Positions 16,726 through 25,511 of a DNA stretch of 64,000 nucleotides are shown piece by piece. Below the pieces are notes generated by a model that saw only the letters and a program-made list of their open reading frames with translations, made no database searches and was not told the origin of the DNA. The DNA comes from Poseidonibacter ostreae (GTDB lineage Bacteria > Campylobacterota > Campylobacteria > Campylobacterales > Arcobacteraceae). Location of the stretch: assembly GCF_009208075.1 (NCBI RefSeq), contig NZ_WFKJ01000001.1, forward strand, positions 78,730 through 142,729, in the 5' to 3' direction. Made by a program: the position numbers and the translations under genes. How positions within the stretch are numbered: the first letter of the stretch is position 1; each line of letters opens with the position of its first letter.

Positions 16726-18024
16726 CTATTTTTTTCTTTGAAAAGAGTATAAAAATGCTCCAATTGTAAGAACAATATACAAGCTAGCTATAAAATAGAG
16801 TTGCTCAACTTGTGTTGTATATTCATAATATAAAATCAACACCATTCCTAGAAATAATCCAAACATAGCTAAAATTGTAAGAAATAAAGAGGATGAAGTT
16901 TTTTTGTATATTTTAAAATTTGCATAAGCCATAAGAAGTGAAACTAATAAAAAAGTAACACTACTAAACTCTAAAATAACTTTTAAATCTCCAAGTAAAA
17001 TCAATAAAAAAGAGAATACAGCCATAATAATTATTGCCATATATGGAATATTGTTTTTACGTTTACTTAAAATTTGAGGGGAATACCCATCTTTAGCAAT
17101 TACAGACATTTGTCTTGATGCACCAAAAAGTGTACCACTAATTGCACTACTTGTTGCTAATAAAGCTCCAAGTATTACTAAATCTGTTCCCCAATGTCCT
17201 AATATTTTTTCAGCTCCTGATGCTAGAGCATACTCTTCATTTTGAATTATTACATCAAAAGGTATTGATATTATTGCACCATAAGAGAGTATAAAATAAA
17301 TTAGCATTGCTAAAAACAATGATATATATATTGATTTAGGAATATTAATTTCTGGTTTTTCCATTTCATTAACGGCATTAATTACAAGTTGGAACCCTTC
17401 AAAAGCAACAAATGTTAAAGAAGCTACAAGCAAAATTGAAAAGATATTTAATTCTTCATTATTTTGTATTAAAACAGGAATTGTTGTATTTGAATTATTT
17501 ATAAGAACAAATGAGATTATTGTTAAAATCACAAGTTTTGTATAAACCATTATGTCTTCAAGCTTACCCATTCCTTTTACACTCCAGATATTTACTAATG
17601 TAAAAATCAATATAATAAGACCAGCAACTATTTTTCTAATTATTTCATTATCTGCAAAAGTAAAAGCACTAATTGCATAAGAAGAAAAAGTATATGCATA
17701 TAAAGCTAAAGTACTTATATAACCAAAGATAACCCACCAAGCAATTAAAGATGCAGCTAAGCTTGAGTTTGGAAATGTTCTTTTAAAAAAAGAGTATGTT
17801 GCTCCCTCATCTTTATAAAAGACTGCCAATTTTATATATGAATAAACAGCAAGAAATGCTAAGGCACCTCCTACAATAAAAGCTAAAGGAGTATAAACAC
17901 CAATCATAGAAACAGAAATACCTAAAACAGTAAATATTCCACCACCTACCATTCCACCTAAGGCAATGGCCACGAGTTCAAGAACTCCTAAATTTTTATC
18001 TCTTTTTCTATGAATATGTGACAT
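16726..18024 (-). CDS. APC-family amino acid/polyamine permease
   Basis: 432 aa with about 12 membrane helices. The opening GVLELVAIALGGMVGGGIFTVLG contains the helix-1 unwound GGMVGGGIF motif that binds substrate in the amino acid-polyamine-organocation superfamily. FEGFQLVINAVNEMEKPEINIPKSI is the conserved helix 6 and following loop, both quoted as landmarks. The substrate cannot be predicted. It is 17 bases downstream of the acyltransferase gene, in the same strand as the CdsA cassette, so it is likely cotranscribed, though a lipid link is not evident. Confidence 0.87.
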   Translation of the reverse strand: MSHIHRKRDKNLGVLELVAIALGGMVGGGIFTVLGISVSMIGVYTPLAFIVGGALAFLAVYSYIKLAVFYKDEGATYSFFKRTFPNSSLAASLIAWWVIFGYISTLALYAYTFSSYAISAFTFADNEIIRKIVAGLIILIFTLVNIWSVKGMGKLEDIMVYTKLVILTIISFVLINNSNTTIPVLIQNNEELNIFSILLVASLTFVAFEGFQLVINAVNEMEKPEINIPKSIYISLFLAMLIYFILSYGAIISIPFDVIIQNEEYALASGAEKILGHWGTDLVILGALLATSSAISGTLFGASRQMSVIAKDGYSPQILSKRKNNIPYMAIIIMAVFSFLLILLGDLKVILEFSSVTFLLVSLLMAYANFKIYKKTSSSLFLTILAMFGLFLGMVLILYYEYTTQVEQLYFIASLYIVLTIGAFLYSFQRKK

Positions 18025-18041
18025 ATAATTATAATCTTTCT

Positions 18042-18662
18042 TTACTTCACTGAATTTTCAAAGAAGGTTTTTAATTGTTGATTAAACTCTTTTGAATTAC
18101 TTGAAGGTAGTAATGCATCACCAATACAAACATCACAGTTAAAAGGTACAAATAAAGCTTCACCTTTTGGCAAAGAATTTCCTAAACCTTCCATATGAAT
18201 AGGAATAACAGGAGTATTAGCTCTGTCTTTAATCATATAATAAAGCCCTTTTTTTAAACGACTTATCTCTTCAGGTTTTCCTCTACTTCCTTCTGGAAAT
18301 AGTATTAAAATATCTCCATTATCTAAAGCTTCATAAGATTCTTTAAATAACTCTTCAGGTGATGCAGAACCTGATCTATCAAGTGGAATAATTCCAATAC
18401 AATTTATTGAAATCCATGATGTGAACTTATTTTTCATAAAATAATCAGCAGCAGCAACTGGTCTTATTTTATGAATTTGATTTAATGGATATAAACTCAT
18501 AATTACCATCGTATCAAGATGACTATTATGATTTGGTGCAATAATTGCTCCTTCTCCAAATGGTAGTTTTTCACGATTTTTTATATTTAAACCTAAAATT
18601 ACAAATACAATAGGACGTATAATTAAAGCAAAAAATAGTACTTTTATATATCTACTACTCAC
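18042..18662 (-). CDS. Lysophospholipid acyltransferase (PlsC-like)
   Basis: 206 aa. The acyltransferase motifs are APNHNSHLDTMV (HX4D catalytic pair, about 44-49), GIIPLDRSG for substrate binding, and LFPEGSRGKPEE (motif III). One N-terminal hydrophobic segment likely anchors it to the inner membrane. It belongs with 1-acylglycerol-3-phosphate acyltransferases, which make phosphatidic acid, the substrate of the CdsA-like enzyme encoded 2 bases upstream. As a second-copy cassette gene it may have a specialised acceptor. Confidence 0.87.
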   Translation of the reverse strand: MSSRYIKVLFFALIIRPIVFVILGLNIKNREKLPFGEGAIIAPNHNSHLDTMVIMSLYPLNQIHKIRPVAAADYFMKNKFTSWISINCIGIIPLDRSGSASPEELFKESYEALDNGDILILFPEGSRGKPEEISRLKKGLYYMIKDRANTPVIPIHMEGLGNSLPKGEALFVPFNCDVCIGDALLPSSNSKEFNQQLKTFFENSVK

Positions 18663-18664
18663 GA

Positions 18665-19597
18665 CTAATACTTCACATAATATAAAAAGTGAAAGAAAAT
18701 AGGAGCAGTATAAAGTAAACTATCTAATCTATCTAAGATTCCACCATGTCCTGGAATTAAAGTTCCTGTATCTTTTATCTTTATATCTCTTTTTAAACTT
18801 GAAATTACTACATCGCCAAAGAAACCAAACACAGAGATTAGAAATCCTGCTAAAAATCCATATAACATATCTAATGATGTTAAATAAGGTGCAACTAATC
18901 CTGAAATTAAAGTTACAGTTACAACTCCACCTATAAAACCTTCCCATGTTTTATTTGGACTAACTTTTGGAATGATTTTATTTTTACCAAATAACTTACC
19001 AAAAACATATTGAGATACATCGTTAAACTGTGTCATAAAAAGTAAAAATAAAACAGGACCTATACTTCCAGCAAGAGAGTTTTGAACAGGTAAAGTCAAT
19101 AAATAAGCAATATGACTAATACTAAAAACAGTAAGCATAGCAGCCCAATGAATTACAGAAGCTGAGTTTATAAAACCATCTGTTTCTCCAATAATTACTA
19201 ATCTAATTGGTATAAATAAGAATAAAAAGATTGGTATAAAGATAATAAACATTCCATACCATTCAATACTTACCCAATAATACTGCAATGGAATAGATAA
19301 ATAAACCCAAAATATTGCACGTCTATCTACATGTCTAATTGAGATAATTGATAAAAACTCTTTTAAAGCTAAAAATGAAAGAAAAGCAAAAAATATAATT
19401 GCAGTTTGTGAACTAAAACTAAGTGATATAAATACAATAGCAATCATCCACCACCAAGATTTTATTCTAAGTTTTAACTCAGTGTAATCAACTTCTTTGT
19501 TCTTATTTTGTTTATATAAATATATTAGAGTTGATATAAGTAATACAAGTATAACTGCAATCATGCCATTTAATGAATTTTGTTCAATACTAAACAT
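18665..19597 (-). CDS. Phosphatidate cytidylyltransferase (CdsA-like)
   Basis: 310 aa integral membrane protein with about eight helices. KVSPNKTWEGFIGGV and the C-terminal SSLKRDIKIKDTG / LIPGHGGILDRLDS match the CdsA signature SxxKRxxxxKDxxxxxPGHGGxxDRxD. It makes CDP-diacylglycerol from phosphatidate and CTP. It is longer than typical CdsA (about 270-285) because of an extra N-terminal helix. Position directly between a CDP-alcohol phosphotransferase gene (1 base away) and an acyltransferase gene (2 bases) points to a dedicated lipid-headgroup cassette separate from pgsA at 36516. Confidence 0.88.
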   Translation of the reverse strand: MFSIEQNSLNGMIAVILVLLISTLIYLYKQNKNKEVDYTELKLRIKSWWWMIAIVFISLSFSSQTAIIFFAFLSFLALKEFLSIISIRHVDRRAIFWVYLSIPLQYYWVSIEWYGMFIIFIPIFLFLFIPIRLVIIGETDGFINSASVIHWAAMLTVFSISHIAYLLTLPVQNSLAGSIGPVLFLLFMTQFNDVSQYVFGKLFGKNKIIPKVSPNKTWEGFIGGVVTVTLISGLVAPYLTSLDMLYGFLAGFLISVFGFFGDVVISSLKRDIKIKDTGTLIPGHGGILDRLDSLLYTAPIFFHFLYYVKY

Positions 19598-19598
19598 C

Positions 19599-20252
19599 TT
19601 ATTTACCTTCTAAAGTTTTATATATAAAAAAAGTACGATTTACTACAGTTAAAAAAGACCCTATTGTAATAATAAGAAGTGCAATAAAAAGTATATAGTT
19701 TTGTTCAAATATCATACTTTCAAAAATACTAAAGATTAAAGAAAAAGTTAAAATTGCCATTCTATGTTGTTTTGCCATAGGACCTTTAAAACAAGCCCCT
19801 GCATTCATACTTGAACCTAATACTCTTATATACGCAGTCATCATTGCAAATAATGCTGCTAAATATCCTAATTCAATAGAAAATGTAAAAGTTGTTAGTG
19901 AATATCCAAGTGCTATAAACAAAATAGAATCAGAAACTCTATCTGGTATATCGTTATAAAGCTCACCTGATTTAGTACTTTTTCCACCCTCAAGAGCAAC
20001 CATTCCATCAAATAAATTACATAAAAGCCTCATTTGAATAAATATAGTAGCCAAAATTGGAAATAAAATTTCTTGATATGAAATAGCAGATGGTATTAAT
20101 AAAATAAATATAGAAGCGATTATACTAAAAACTATACTTGCAATAGATATTTGGTTTGGAGTTATATCTTTCTTACTTAAGTAACTTGCTATATTTTTTG
20201 ACCATGTAGCACCTCTAACTTTAAGAGGTCTTCTTAAGTCTTCATTTGACAT
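19599..20252 (-). CDS. CDP-alcohol phosphotransferase, variant active-site motif
   Basis: 217 aa with about six membrane helices. The family motif DxxDGxxAR-x8-GxxxDxxxD is altered: N79LFD82G83MVA86L87 ... G96ELYN100DIPD104RVSD108. The first and third Asp are Asn and the Arg is Leu, while D82, D104 and extra D101/D108 remain. PgsA in this same window keeps the canonical form (DFFDGYIAR...GGILDPLAD). I believe a conserved subfamily with NLxDGMVAxEGG exists beside CdsA and PlsC genes in other Proteobacteria, so the change is probably functional. It joins a CDP-diacylglycerol to an unknown alcohol, or another CDP-lipid reaction. First gene of its operon. Confidence 0.83.
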   Translation of the reverse strand: MSNEDLRRPLKVRGATWSKNIASYLSKKDITPNQISIASIVFSIIASIFILLIPSAISYQEILFPILATIFIQMRLLCNLFDGMVALEGGKSTKSGELYNDIPDRVSDSILFIALGYSLTTFTFSIELGYLAALFAMMTAYIRVLGSSMNAGACFKGPMAKQHRMAILTFSLIFSIFESMIFEQNYILFIALLIITIGSFLTVVNRTFFIYKTLEGK

Positions 20253-20317
20253 ATTAATTTTCCTTAGGAATTTTGAACGTATTATAAACTAATTAGTCTA
20301 AAAAATATAGCTTTCTG

Positions 20318-20355
20318 CTTTTATCAGAATAAAAGTAGTTTCATTATGTGAAACT
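20318..20355. promoter_or_regulatory. Two adjacent palindromes in a divergent promoter region
   Basis: CTTTTAT-caga-ATAAAAG (20318-20335) and AGTTTCA-ttatg-TGAAACT (20337-20355) are perfect 7-base inverted repeats one base apart. They lie about 80 bases before the DJ-1 ATG and 66 bases before the CDP-alcohol enzyme start. The second resembles the palindromic sites of IclR-family regulators, and one is encoded two genes away. Binding is inferred only. Confidence 0.4.
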
Positions 20356-20437
20356 CATAAAAAGTACATTTTAAATAAATTTTTGTTTAATTTTTATTTT
20401 CTTAAACTATTCAAAATATAAAATAAAAGGATTATAA

Positions 20438-21001
20438 ATGACAAAGAAAATTTTAGTTTTAGCAGGTGACTTTGTAGAAGACTACGAGATAATGGTTCCT
20501 TTTCAGTGTTTGAAAATGTTAGGTTACAAAGTTGATGTTGTATGCCCAGATAAAAAAGAAGGTGAGCAAATAAAAACAGCTATTCATGATTTTGAAGGTG
20601 ATCAAACATATACTGAAAAGCCAGGACATAACTTTACTCTAAATGCATCTTTTGAAGATATTAATGAAAATGATTATGATGCTTTATTAATTCCAGGAGG
20701 AAGATCTCCTGAATATATTAGGTTAAATCAAAGAGTTATCCAAATTGTACAAAACTTTAATAATTCAAATAAACCAATTGCTTCTGTTTGTCATGGTATT
20801 TTATTATTAGCAGCAGCTAATGTAATTCAAGATAAAACTTGTTCTTGTTATCCTGCTTGTGCTCCAGATGTATCACTAGCTGGTGGAACATGGACTGACA
20901 TTGGTTTTGAAAGTGCAATAGTTGATGGCAACTTAGTAACAGCAGCAGCATGGCCCGCTCATCCTGAATGGTTAGCTAAATTTCACGAAATGATAAAATA
21001 A
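20438..21001 (+). CDS. DJ-1/PfpI family protein
   Basis: 187 aa. The fold is marked by KILVLAGDFVEDYEIMVPFQ (opening strand and first Glu region), DALLIPGGRSPEYIRL, and the nucleophile elbow ASVCHGILLLAAA with its Cys followed by His. Family members act as deglycases, glyoxalases, proteases or chaperones; assignment within the family is unsettled. AAAAGGATTATAA precedes the ATG. An IclR-type regulator gene follows after 42 bases and may control this gene. Confidence 0.86.
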   Translation: MTKKILVLAGDFVEDYEIMVPFQCLKMLGYKVDVVCPDKKEGEQIKTAIHDFEGDQTYTEKPGHNFTLNASFEDINENDYDALLIPGGRSPEYIRLNQRVIQIVQNFNNSNKPIASVCHGILLLAAANVIQDKTCSCYPACAPDVSLAGGTWTDIGFESAIVDGNLVTAAAWPAHPEWLAKFHEMIK

Positions 21002-21003
21002 AA

Positions 21004-21023
21004 ATCATAGTATATGATATAAT
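21004..21023 (+). promoter_or_regulatory. Palindrome overlapping -10 of the IclR gene
   Basis: ATCATA-gta-TATGAT (21004-21018) runs into GATATAAT (21016-21023), a good -10. The arrangement would let a repressor block the promoter of the regulator gene at 21044. It suggests autoregulation, not shown. Confidence 0.4.
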
Positions 21024-21043
21024 TATTCAAAAAAGAGTGCTTC

Positions 21044-21778
21044 ATGCCAAATCAAATAAAATCTTTATCAAAGGGTTTAAAAGTATATAAAAGTATTGTT
21101 GACCATGGAAAACCAATACTTGCAAAAACTTTATGTAAAAGTCTGAATATTGACAAAAGTACAATGTCAAGACTTTTACAAACGCTAAAAGATGAAGGTT
21201 TTATTTCTTATTTAGAAAACTCAAATGAAATAATTGCAAACTCAATTGCAGATAAAACAAATCAAAGTACAAAAATAGAACTTCTGATTAATAAAACAAA
21301 TATTTTATTAGAAGATATAGCAAAAAGCACAGGAGAATGTGCATATATTGGAATATTTGATAATTATAAGATGTTATATTTAAATCAAATTGATTTTTCA
21401 AAAAGGGCTATTAAAACACGAAATAATATAGGTGTTCATGCTCAGCTTCATACAAATGCAATTGGTAAATCTATTCTAGCCTTTGGAAACTATGACTTAG
21501 AAAAAATAAAACTCAATCAGTATACAAGTACTACAATTACAGATATAAAAAAATTAGAAGATGATTTGCAAAAAGTAAGAAACAGAGGGTTTTCAATAGA
21601 TAACAAAGAATATCAAGATGGTATGTGTTGTGTTGCTGTTCCTTTATTTAATAAGGAAAACATCCTAATAGCTGCTGTTGGTATTTCAGGAAGTTCTACA
21701 CGTTTGGATTTAAATAAGATATTAGAAATTGGAAATAATATTTCTGATTTAGTATCAAAATATGAGATAGTATATTAA
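21044..21778 (+). CDS. IclR-family transcriptional regulator
   Basis: 244 aa. An N-terminal winged helix-turn-helix (about 1-65, with LAKTLCKSLNIDKSTMSRLLQTL) precedes an IclR effector domain (about 80-244) with AQLHTNAIGKSILAF and RGFSIDNKEYQDGMCCVAVPLF. The effector pocket typically binds small organic acids. The DJ-1 gene sits 42 bases upstream on the same strand. A candidate -10 with an overlapping palindrome lies between them, so the regulator may have its own promoter as well as readthrough. Confidence 0.88.
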   Translation: MPNQIKSLSKGLKVYKSIVDHGKPILAKTLCKSLNIDKSTMSRLLQTLKDEGFISYLENSNEIIANSIADKTNQSTKIELLINKTNILLEDIAKSTGECAYIGIFDNYKMLYLNQIDFSKRAIKTRNNIGVHAQLHTNAIGKSILAFGNYDLEKIKLNQYTSTTITDIKKLEDDLQKVRNRGFSIDNKEYQDGMCCVAVPLFNKENILIAAVGISGSSTRLDLNKILEIGNNISDLVSKYEIVY

Positions 21779-21881
21779 TATATCACAAATTGTAATATTT
21801 TAGTAGCTTTTCTTCACTTTACTATAAAATATATTAAACAAAAACAATATACAATCAGCGTAAGATTTAAAAGGTTAAAAT

Positions 21882-23231
21882 ATGGCAAAGAAAAAAACAT
21901 CACTATTTGAATGTCAACACTGTGGAGAACAAGCTACAAAATGGCTAGGAAAATGTCCAAACTGTGGCTCATGGGATTCATTTGTAGAGTTAAATCAAGA
22001 CCAACAAGAAGTTTTAAAACAGACATCAAAAGTTATAAACACTGATACTAAAGCAGTTCCAATTACTCAAATAAAACAAGATGATGTAATAAGATTCTCA
22101 TCAAATAATGATGAGTTTGATTTAGTTTTAGGTGGAGGAATAGTTCCAGGAAGTCTTACTTTAATTGGGGGAAGTCCAGGAGTTGGAAAGTCAACTTTAC
22201 TTTTAAAAGTAGCAGGTTCAATTGCAGCAAGCGGGAAAAAAGTACTTTATGTATCAGGAGAAGAGAGCGCTGGACAGATAAAGCTACGTGCAAATAGACT
22301 AGAAGCAAACCATGATGATGTATATTTATTAAGTGAGATTAAACTTGAAGAGATTCAAGATGAGCTTTTAAGAGTAAATTATGAAGTTGTTATTATTGAT
22401 TCTATTCAAACTATTTACTCATCAAATCTTACAAGTGCACCTGGTTCTGTATCACAAGTTAGAGAAATCACCTTTGAACTTATGAGAAAAGCAAAAGAAT
22501 CAAATATTGCAATGTTTATAATTGGACATATTACAAAAGATGGAAGTATCGCTGGACCTAGAGTTTTAGAGCATATGGTTGATACTGTATTATACTTTGA
22601 GGGTGAATCTAGTAAAGAGCTTAGAATGCTTAGAGGTTTTAAAAATAGATTTGGTTCCACTTCTGAAATTGGTATTTTTGAAATGACAAATGAAGGTTTA
22701 GTAAGTGCTAAAGATATTACATCAAAATTTTTTGATAAATCTAAAGCTCAAAGTGGTTCAGCCCTTACTATTGTAATGGAAGGAAGTAGAGCTTTAATCC
22801 TAGAAGTTCAAGCTTTAGTAACAGAGAGTACAAACCCAAATCCAAAACGAAGTGCTACAGGATTTGATGGAGCAAGATTAAATATGCTTTTAGCCCTATT
22901 AGAAAAAAAGATTGATTTACCATTAAATCACTATGATGTATTTGTAAATATAAGTGGTGGCATAAAAATAAAAGAGAGTTCTGCTGATTTGGCTGTTGTT
23001 GCTGCTATTATTTCATCTTTTAGAGATAGACCAATTTCTAAAGAGTCAGTATTTATTGGAGAAGTTTCATTAACAGGTGAAATAAAAGATGTTTTCTCAA
23101 TAGATATGAGATTAAAAGAAGCTCAAGCACAAGGTATTCAAAAAGCAGTAATTGCTCAAAAACCTAATATGAAACTAAATCTTAAATGCTTCCCTGTAGA
23201 TGAAGTATCAAAAATGATAGAACTATTTTAA
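21882..23231 (+). CDS. radA: DNA repair protein RadA
   Basis: 449 aa, the normal length. An N-terminal zinc finger (FECQHCGEQATKW and KCPNCGSWDSF), a RecA-type ATPase with GGSPGVGKSTLLLK (Walker A) and EVVIIDSIQT-like Walker B (VVIIDSIQTIY), the RadA-specific KNRFGST motif, and a C-terminal Lon-protease-like domain with NISGGIKIKESSADLAV. RadA drives branch migration in homologous recombination and helps natural transformation. AAAAGG precedes the ATG. A palindromic terminator shared with the convergent thioesterase follows. Confidence 0.95.
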   Translation: MAKKKTSLFECQHCGEQATKWLGKCPNCGSWDSFVELNQDQQEVLKQTSKVINTDTKAVPITQIKQDDVIRFSSNNDEFDLVLGGGIVPGSLTLIGGSPGVGKSTLLLKVAGSIAASGKKVLYVSGEESAGQIKLRANRLEANHDDVYLLSEIKLEEIQDELLRVNYEVVIIDSIQTIYSSNLTSAPGSVSQVREITFELMRKAKESNIAMFIIGHITKDGSIAGPRVLEHMVDTVLYFEGESSKELRMLRGFKNRFGSTSEIGIFEMTNEGLVSAKDITSKFFDKSKAQSGSALTIVMEGSRALILEVQALVTESTNPNPKRSATGFDGARLNMLLALLEKKIDLPLNHYDVFVNISGGIKIKESSADLAVVAAIISSFRDRPISKESVFIGEVSLTGEIKDVFSIDMRLKEAQAQGIQKAVIAQKPNMKLNLKCFPVDEVSKMIELF

Positions 23232-23240
23232 AATAGTTCT
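23219..23240. terminator. Bidirectional terminator between radA and thioesterase gene
   Basis: A 22-base perfect palindrome: AGAACTATTTT (23219-23229) directly abuts AAAATAGTTCT (23230-23240). It overlaps the radA stop and precedes the end of the convergent gene. Confidence 0.6.
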
Positions 23241-23241
23241 A

Positions 23242-23646
23242 TTATTTACTAACTCTTTTCTTTGCCCCTGACATTAATCTTTCAGTTGAAACTATAGCTC
23301 TTGTATGAGTTCCTGTTCCTATTTTTCCACCAGAATCAACAACTTCAATAGAAAACTTATAAAGTTTTCCTTCCATTCCATCAAAAGTTGCAGTTGATAC
23401 AGCAATATCACCTTCTAATGTTGCAGCTAAATGTGTTACATTTACATTAACTCCAACTGAAAGTTCACCCTCTTTTAAGAAAGGTATTAATATTTTTGCA
23501 GCCGAACACTCCATTAAAGCGACAAGTCTTGCTGTTGCAAAAACATCAGGAAAACCATCATCTTTTGAAATATTTAAATTACTTGCTAAATCACTATTTT
23601 TAACTTTAAACTCAATACTATCTTTTGTTCCAATTTCTAAATTCAC
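23242..23646 (-). CDS. Thioesterase-family protein (hot-dog fold, FlK-like)
   Basis: 134 aa. VFATARLVALMECSAAKIL with VNVTHLAATLEGD and a later FSIEVVDSGGKIGTGTHTRAIV are typical of small hot-dog thioesterases close to the fluoroacetyl-CoA thioesterase group. The His in THLA and the Glu in MECSA occupy places expected of catalytic residues. The natural acyl-CoA here is unknown. It is a single gene, divergent from ybeY with about 100 bases between and convergent with radA. Confidence 0.84.
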   Translation of the reverse strand: MNLEIGTKDSIEFKVKNSDLASNLNISKDDGFPDVFATARLVALMECSAAKILIPFLKEGELSVGVNVNVTHLAATLEGDIAVSTATFDGMEGKLYKFSIEVVDSGGKIGTGTHTRAIVSTERLMSGAKKRVSK

Positions 23647-23716
23647 ATTAACTCCTTACATAATTCTTATACATAGATAACTTTATTATAATTAAACTTT
23701 TAATTTGCAAAAATTA

Positions 23717-23724
23717 GCTATACT
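23717..23724 (+). promoter_or_regulatory. -10 element of ybeY
   Basis: GCTATACT lies 23 bases before the ATG and fits the GnTAnAAT-type -10 apart from one base. Confidence 0.5.
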
Positions 23725-23746
23725 CGCGAAAATTAAAAGGTAAATA

Positions 23747-24166
23747 ATGATTGATATAGAAAATAATACTTCATTTGATATAAATACTTCAATACTTGAA
23801 GATATTACTTCTTCTTTAACTTCAAAAGATATAGAATTACTTATTGTAAATAATGAGGAAATTCAAGAATTAAATAAGCAACACAGAAATATAGATAAAG
23901 CTACAGATGTTCTTAGCTTTCCTTTAGAGTTTGAAATGCCGAATATGCCATTAGGCTCTATTGTTATCTCTTTAGATTTTGTAGAAGAGAAAGCAAAAGA
24001 GTACAAACATACACAAGAAGAAGAGTTTTTTCTTTTATTTATTCATGGACTTTTACATTTACTAGGATTTGATCATGAGATTGACTCAGGTGAACATAGA
24101 ACAAAAGAAGAAGAATTAATCAAACAATTTAATTTACCAAATAGCTTAATAGTAAGGAATTCATAA
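23747..24166 (+). CDS. ybeY: rRNA maturation RNase YbeY
   Basis: 139 aa, usual length. The zinc motif HGLLHLLGFDHE gives the H-x3-H-x5-H triad of the UPF0054/YbeY family, preceded by the ATDVLSFPLEF and LGSIVISLDFV strands. YbeY is a single-strand endoribonuclease involved in 16S rRNA 3' end maturation and ribosome quality control. AAAAGGTAAATA precedes the ATG. The antiporter gene starts 1 base after the stop, so the two are cotranscribed. Confidence 0.94.
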   Translation: MIDIENNTSFDINTSILEDITSSLTSKDIELLIVNNEEIQELNKQHRNIDKATDVLSFPLEFEMPNMPLGSIVISLDFVEEKAKEYKHTQEEEFFLLFIHGLLHLLGFDHEIDSGEHRTKEEELIKQFNLPNSLIVRNS

Positions 24167-24167
24167 A

Positions 24168-25088
24168 ATGGATATATTTATATTTGTCATCTCAATGGCA
24201 GCACTTATATATGGTGCTGACTTTATAATCGAACAAAGTGAAAAGATTGCACTACACTACAATATTTCAAGCTTTGTAATAGGTGCTACCTTAATTGCAC
24301 TTGGAACTTCACTACCTGAAATGGCAGTTTCAATGTCAGCTTCAATGAAAGGAAGTGCAGATATTGCAGTTGCAAATGTTATAGGAAGTACAATATTTAA
24401 TATCTCCTTGGTCTTAGGGGTTGTATTTTTAATAGCTAAAAAAGTTAATCCTACAAGAGATTTATTTGCAAAAGATTCAGCATGGTCTTTATTCCCAATA
24501 TTAGCATTTATTCTAATGGGAATTGATGGAAAAATAAATTTTGTTGATGGTATCTTATTTCTAATTTTAATGGCTGGTTATTTAATGTTCTTAATTTCTA
24601 GTGATTCAATTGAAGAGTTAGATGAAGAGATTTTAAAAGAGAAATTTGAATGGGGAAAAACTTCAGGTTTATTAATAATTGGATTTATATTCGTTGTTGC
24701 TGGTGCTGATTTTGCAATTGATAGTGCATCAAATATTGCAAGAGAGTTTGGTATTTCAGAATGGATTATTGGACTATTTTTAATAGCCTTTGGTACATCT
24801 TTACCTGAACTTACTATTTCAATTAAATCTGCTTTAAATAATAATACAGATTTAGCTATTGGAAATATTATAGGTTCAAATGTTGCAAACTTTACAATGG
24901 TTTTAGGAGTATCATCTTTAATAAATCCATTAAATGTAGATTTTAACGCAAACTTCTTTGATATTACAGCTGCATTTATTGCATCTTTAATGCTAGTATT
25001 TATAACTGCAAATAAACTTTATAATAAATCTGCGGGAATTGCTTTGATGGTAATTTTAGCTTTAGTAGTACAAAATAGTCTAGCTTAA
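24168..25088 (+). CDS. Calcium/sodium antiporter (CaCA, YrbG-like)
   Basis: 306 aa with about ten membrane helices in two inverted halves. Each half carries an alpha repeat: ALGTSLPEMAVSMSAS with ANVIGSTIFNISLVLG, and AFGTSLPELTISIKSA with GNIIGSNVANFTMVLG. The Glu in each GTSLPE binds Ca2+ or Na+. An acidic loop (SDSIEELDEEILKEKFEW) joins the halves. It likely exports calcium in exchange for sodium. It shares a transcript with ybeY and ends in a strong terminator. Confidence 0.92.
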   Translation: MDIFIFVISMAALIYGADFIIEQSEKIALHYNISSFVIGATLIALGTSLPEMAVSMSASMKGSADIAVANVIGSTIFNISLVLGVVFLIAKKVNPTRDLFAKDSAWSLFPILAFILMGIDGKINFVDGILFLILMAGYLMFLISSDSIEELDEEILKEKFEWGKTSGLLIIGFIFVVAGADFAIDSASNIAREFGISEWIIGLFLIAFGTSLPELTISIKSALNNNTDLAIGNIIGSNVANFTMVLGVSSLINPLNVDFNANFFDITAAFIASLMLVFITANKLYNKSAGIALMVILALVVQNSLA

Positions 25089-25100
25089 GAGCTAGACTAT
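25075..25100. terminator. Bidirectional terminator between antiporter and Fur genes
   Basis: Eleven-base perfect arms ATAGTCTAGCT (25075-25085) and AGCTAGACTAT (25090-25100) with loop TAAG; AATATTTTAT follows on the plus strand. Confidence 0.75.
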
Positions 25101-25106
25101 AATATT

Positions 25107-25511
25107 TTATTTATTACAGTTACAACATAGTCCTGAAAGAACTAAATTTGTAGAGTCAATTTTAAATTGACTCTTAGAAGTAACCTCAGTTAAAACGCTT
25201 GAAATATCTAAACTTACATCTTCAATATTTCCACATTCAGAACACACTAAATGAGCATGCTCTTCTTTTACTAACTCAAAAACTGACTTAGCATTTGGTA
25301 CTTTTACTTCTGAAAGAAAAACCTTTTCAACCATTGCATTAATATTCTTATATATAGTAGCAAGTGAAATAGAAGGAAACTTTGCAAGTAACTTATGGTA
25401 TAAATCATCAATATTCATATGACCATTTAAATAAAGTTCTTCAACAATAGCAACTCTTTGAGGTGTTACTTTCAAATCATAATTTTTTAATAAAACTGTA
25501 TAATTTGTCAT
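25107..25511 (-). CDS. Fur-family regulator, PerR-like
   Basis: 134 aa from the ATG at 25511, chosen because AAGGAAGAG sits just upstream; an in-frame ATG at 25541 lacks a ribosome site. The N-terminal winged helix includes LKVTPQRVAIVEEL and ISLATIYKNINAM. The dimer/metal domain has EEHAHLVCSECGNIEDV and GLCCNCN, giving two CxxC pairs for structural zinc. It is divergent from two peroxide-reducing rubrerythrin genes, which favours a PerR role over iron-sensing Fur, though the sequence alone does not settle it. Confidence 0.87.
   Translation of the reverse strand: MTNYTVLLKNYDLKVTPQRVAIVEELYLNGHMNIDDLYHKLLAKFPSISLATIYKNINAMVEKVFLSEVKVPNAKSVFELVKEEHAHLVCSECGNIEDVSLDISSVLTEVTSKSQFKIDSTNLVLSGLCCNCNK

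Noticed and set aside
18729..18947. Second minus-strand frame inside the CdsA gene
   Set aside because: Frame-shifted shadow with Cys/Phe/Arg-rich translation; the main frame holds the CdsA signature.
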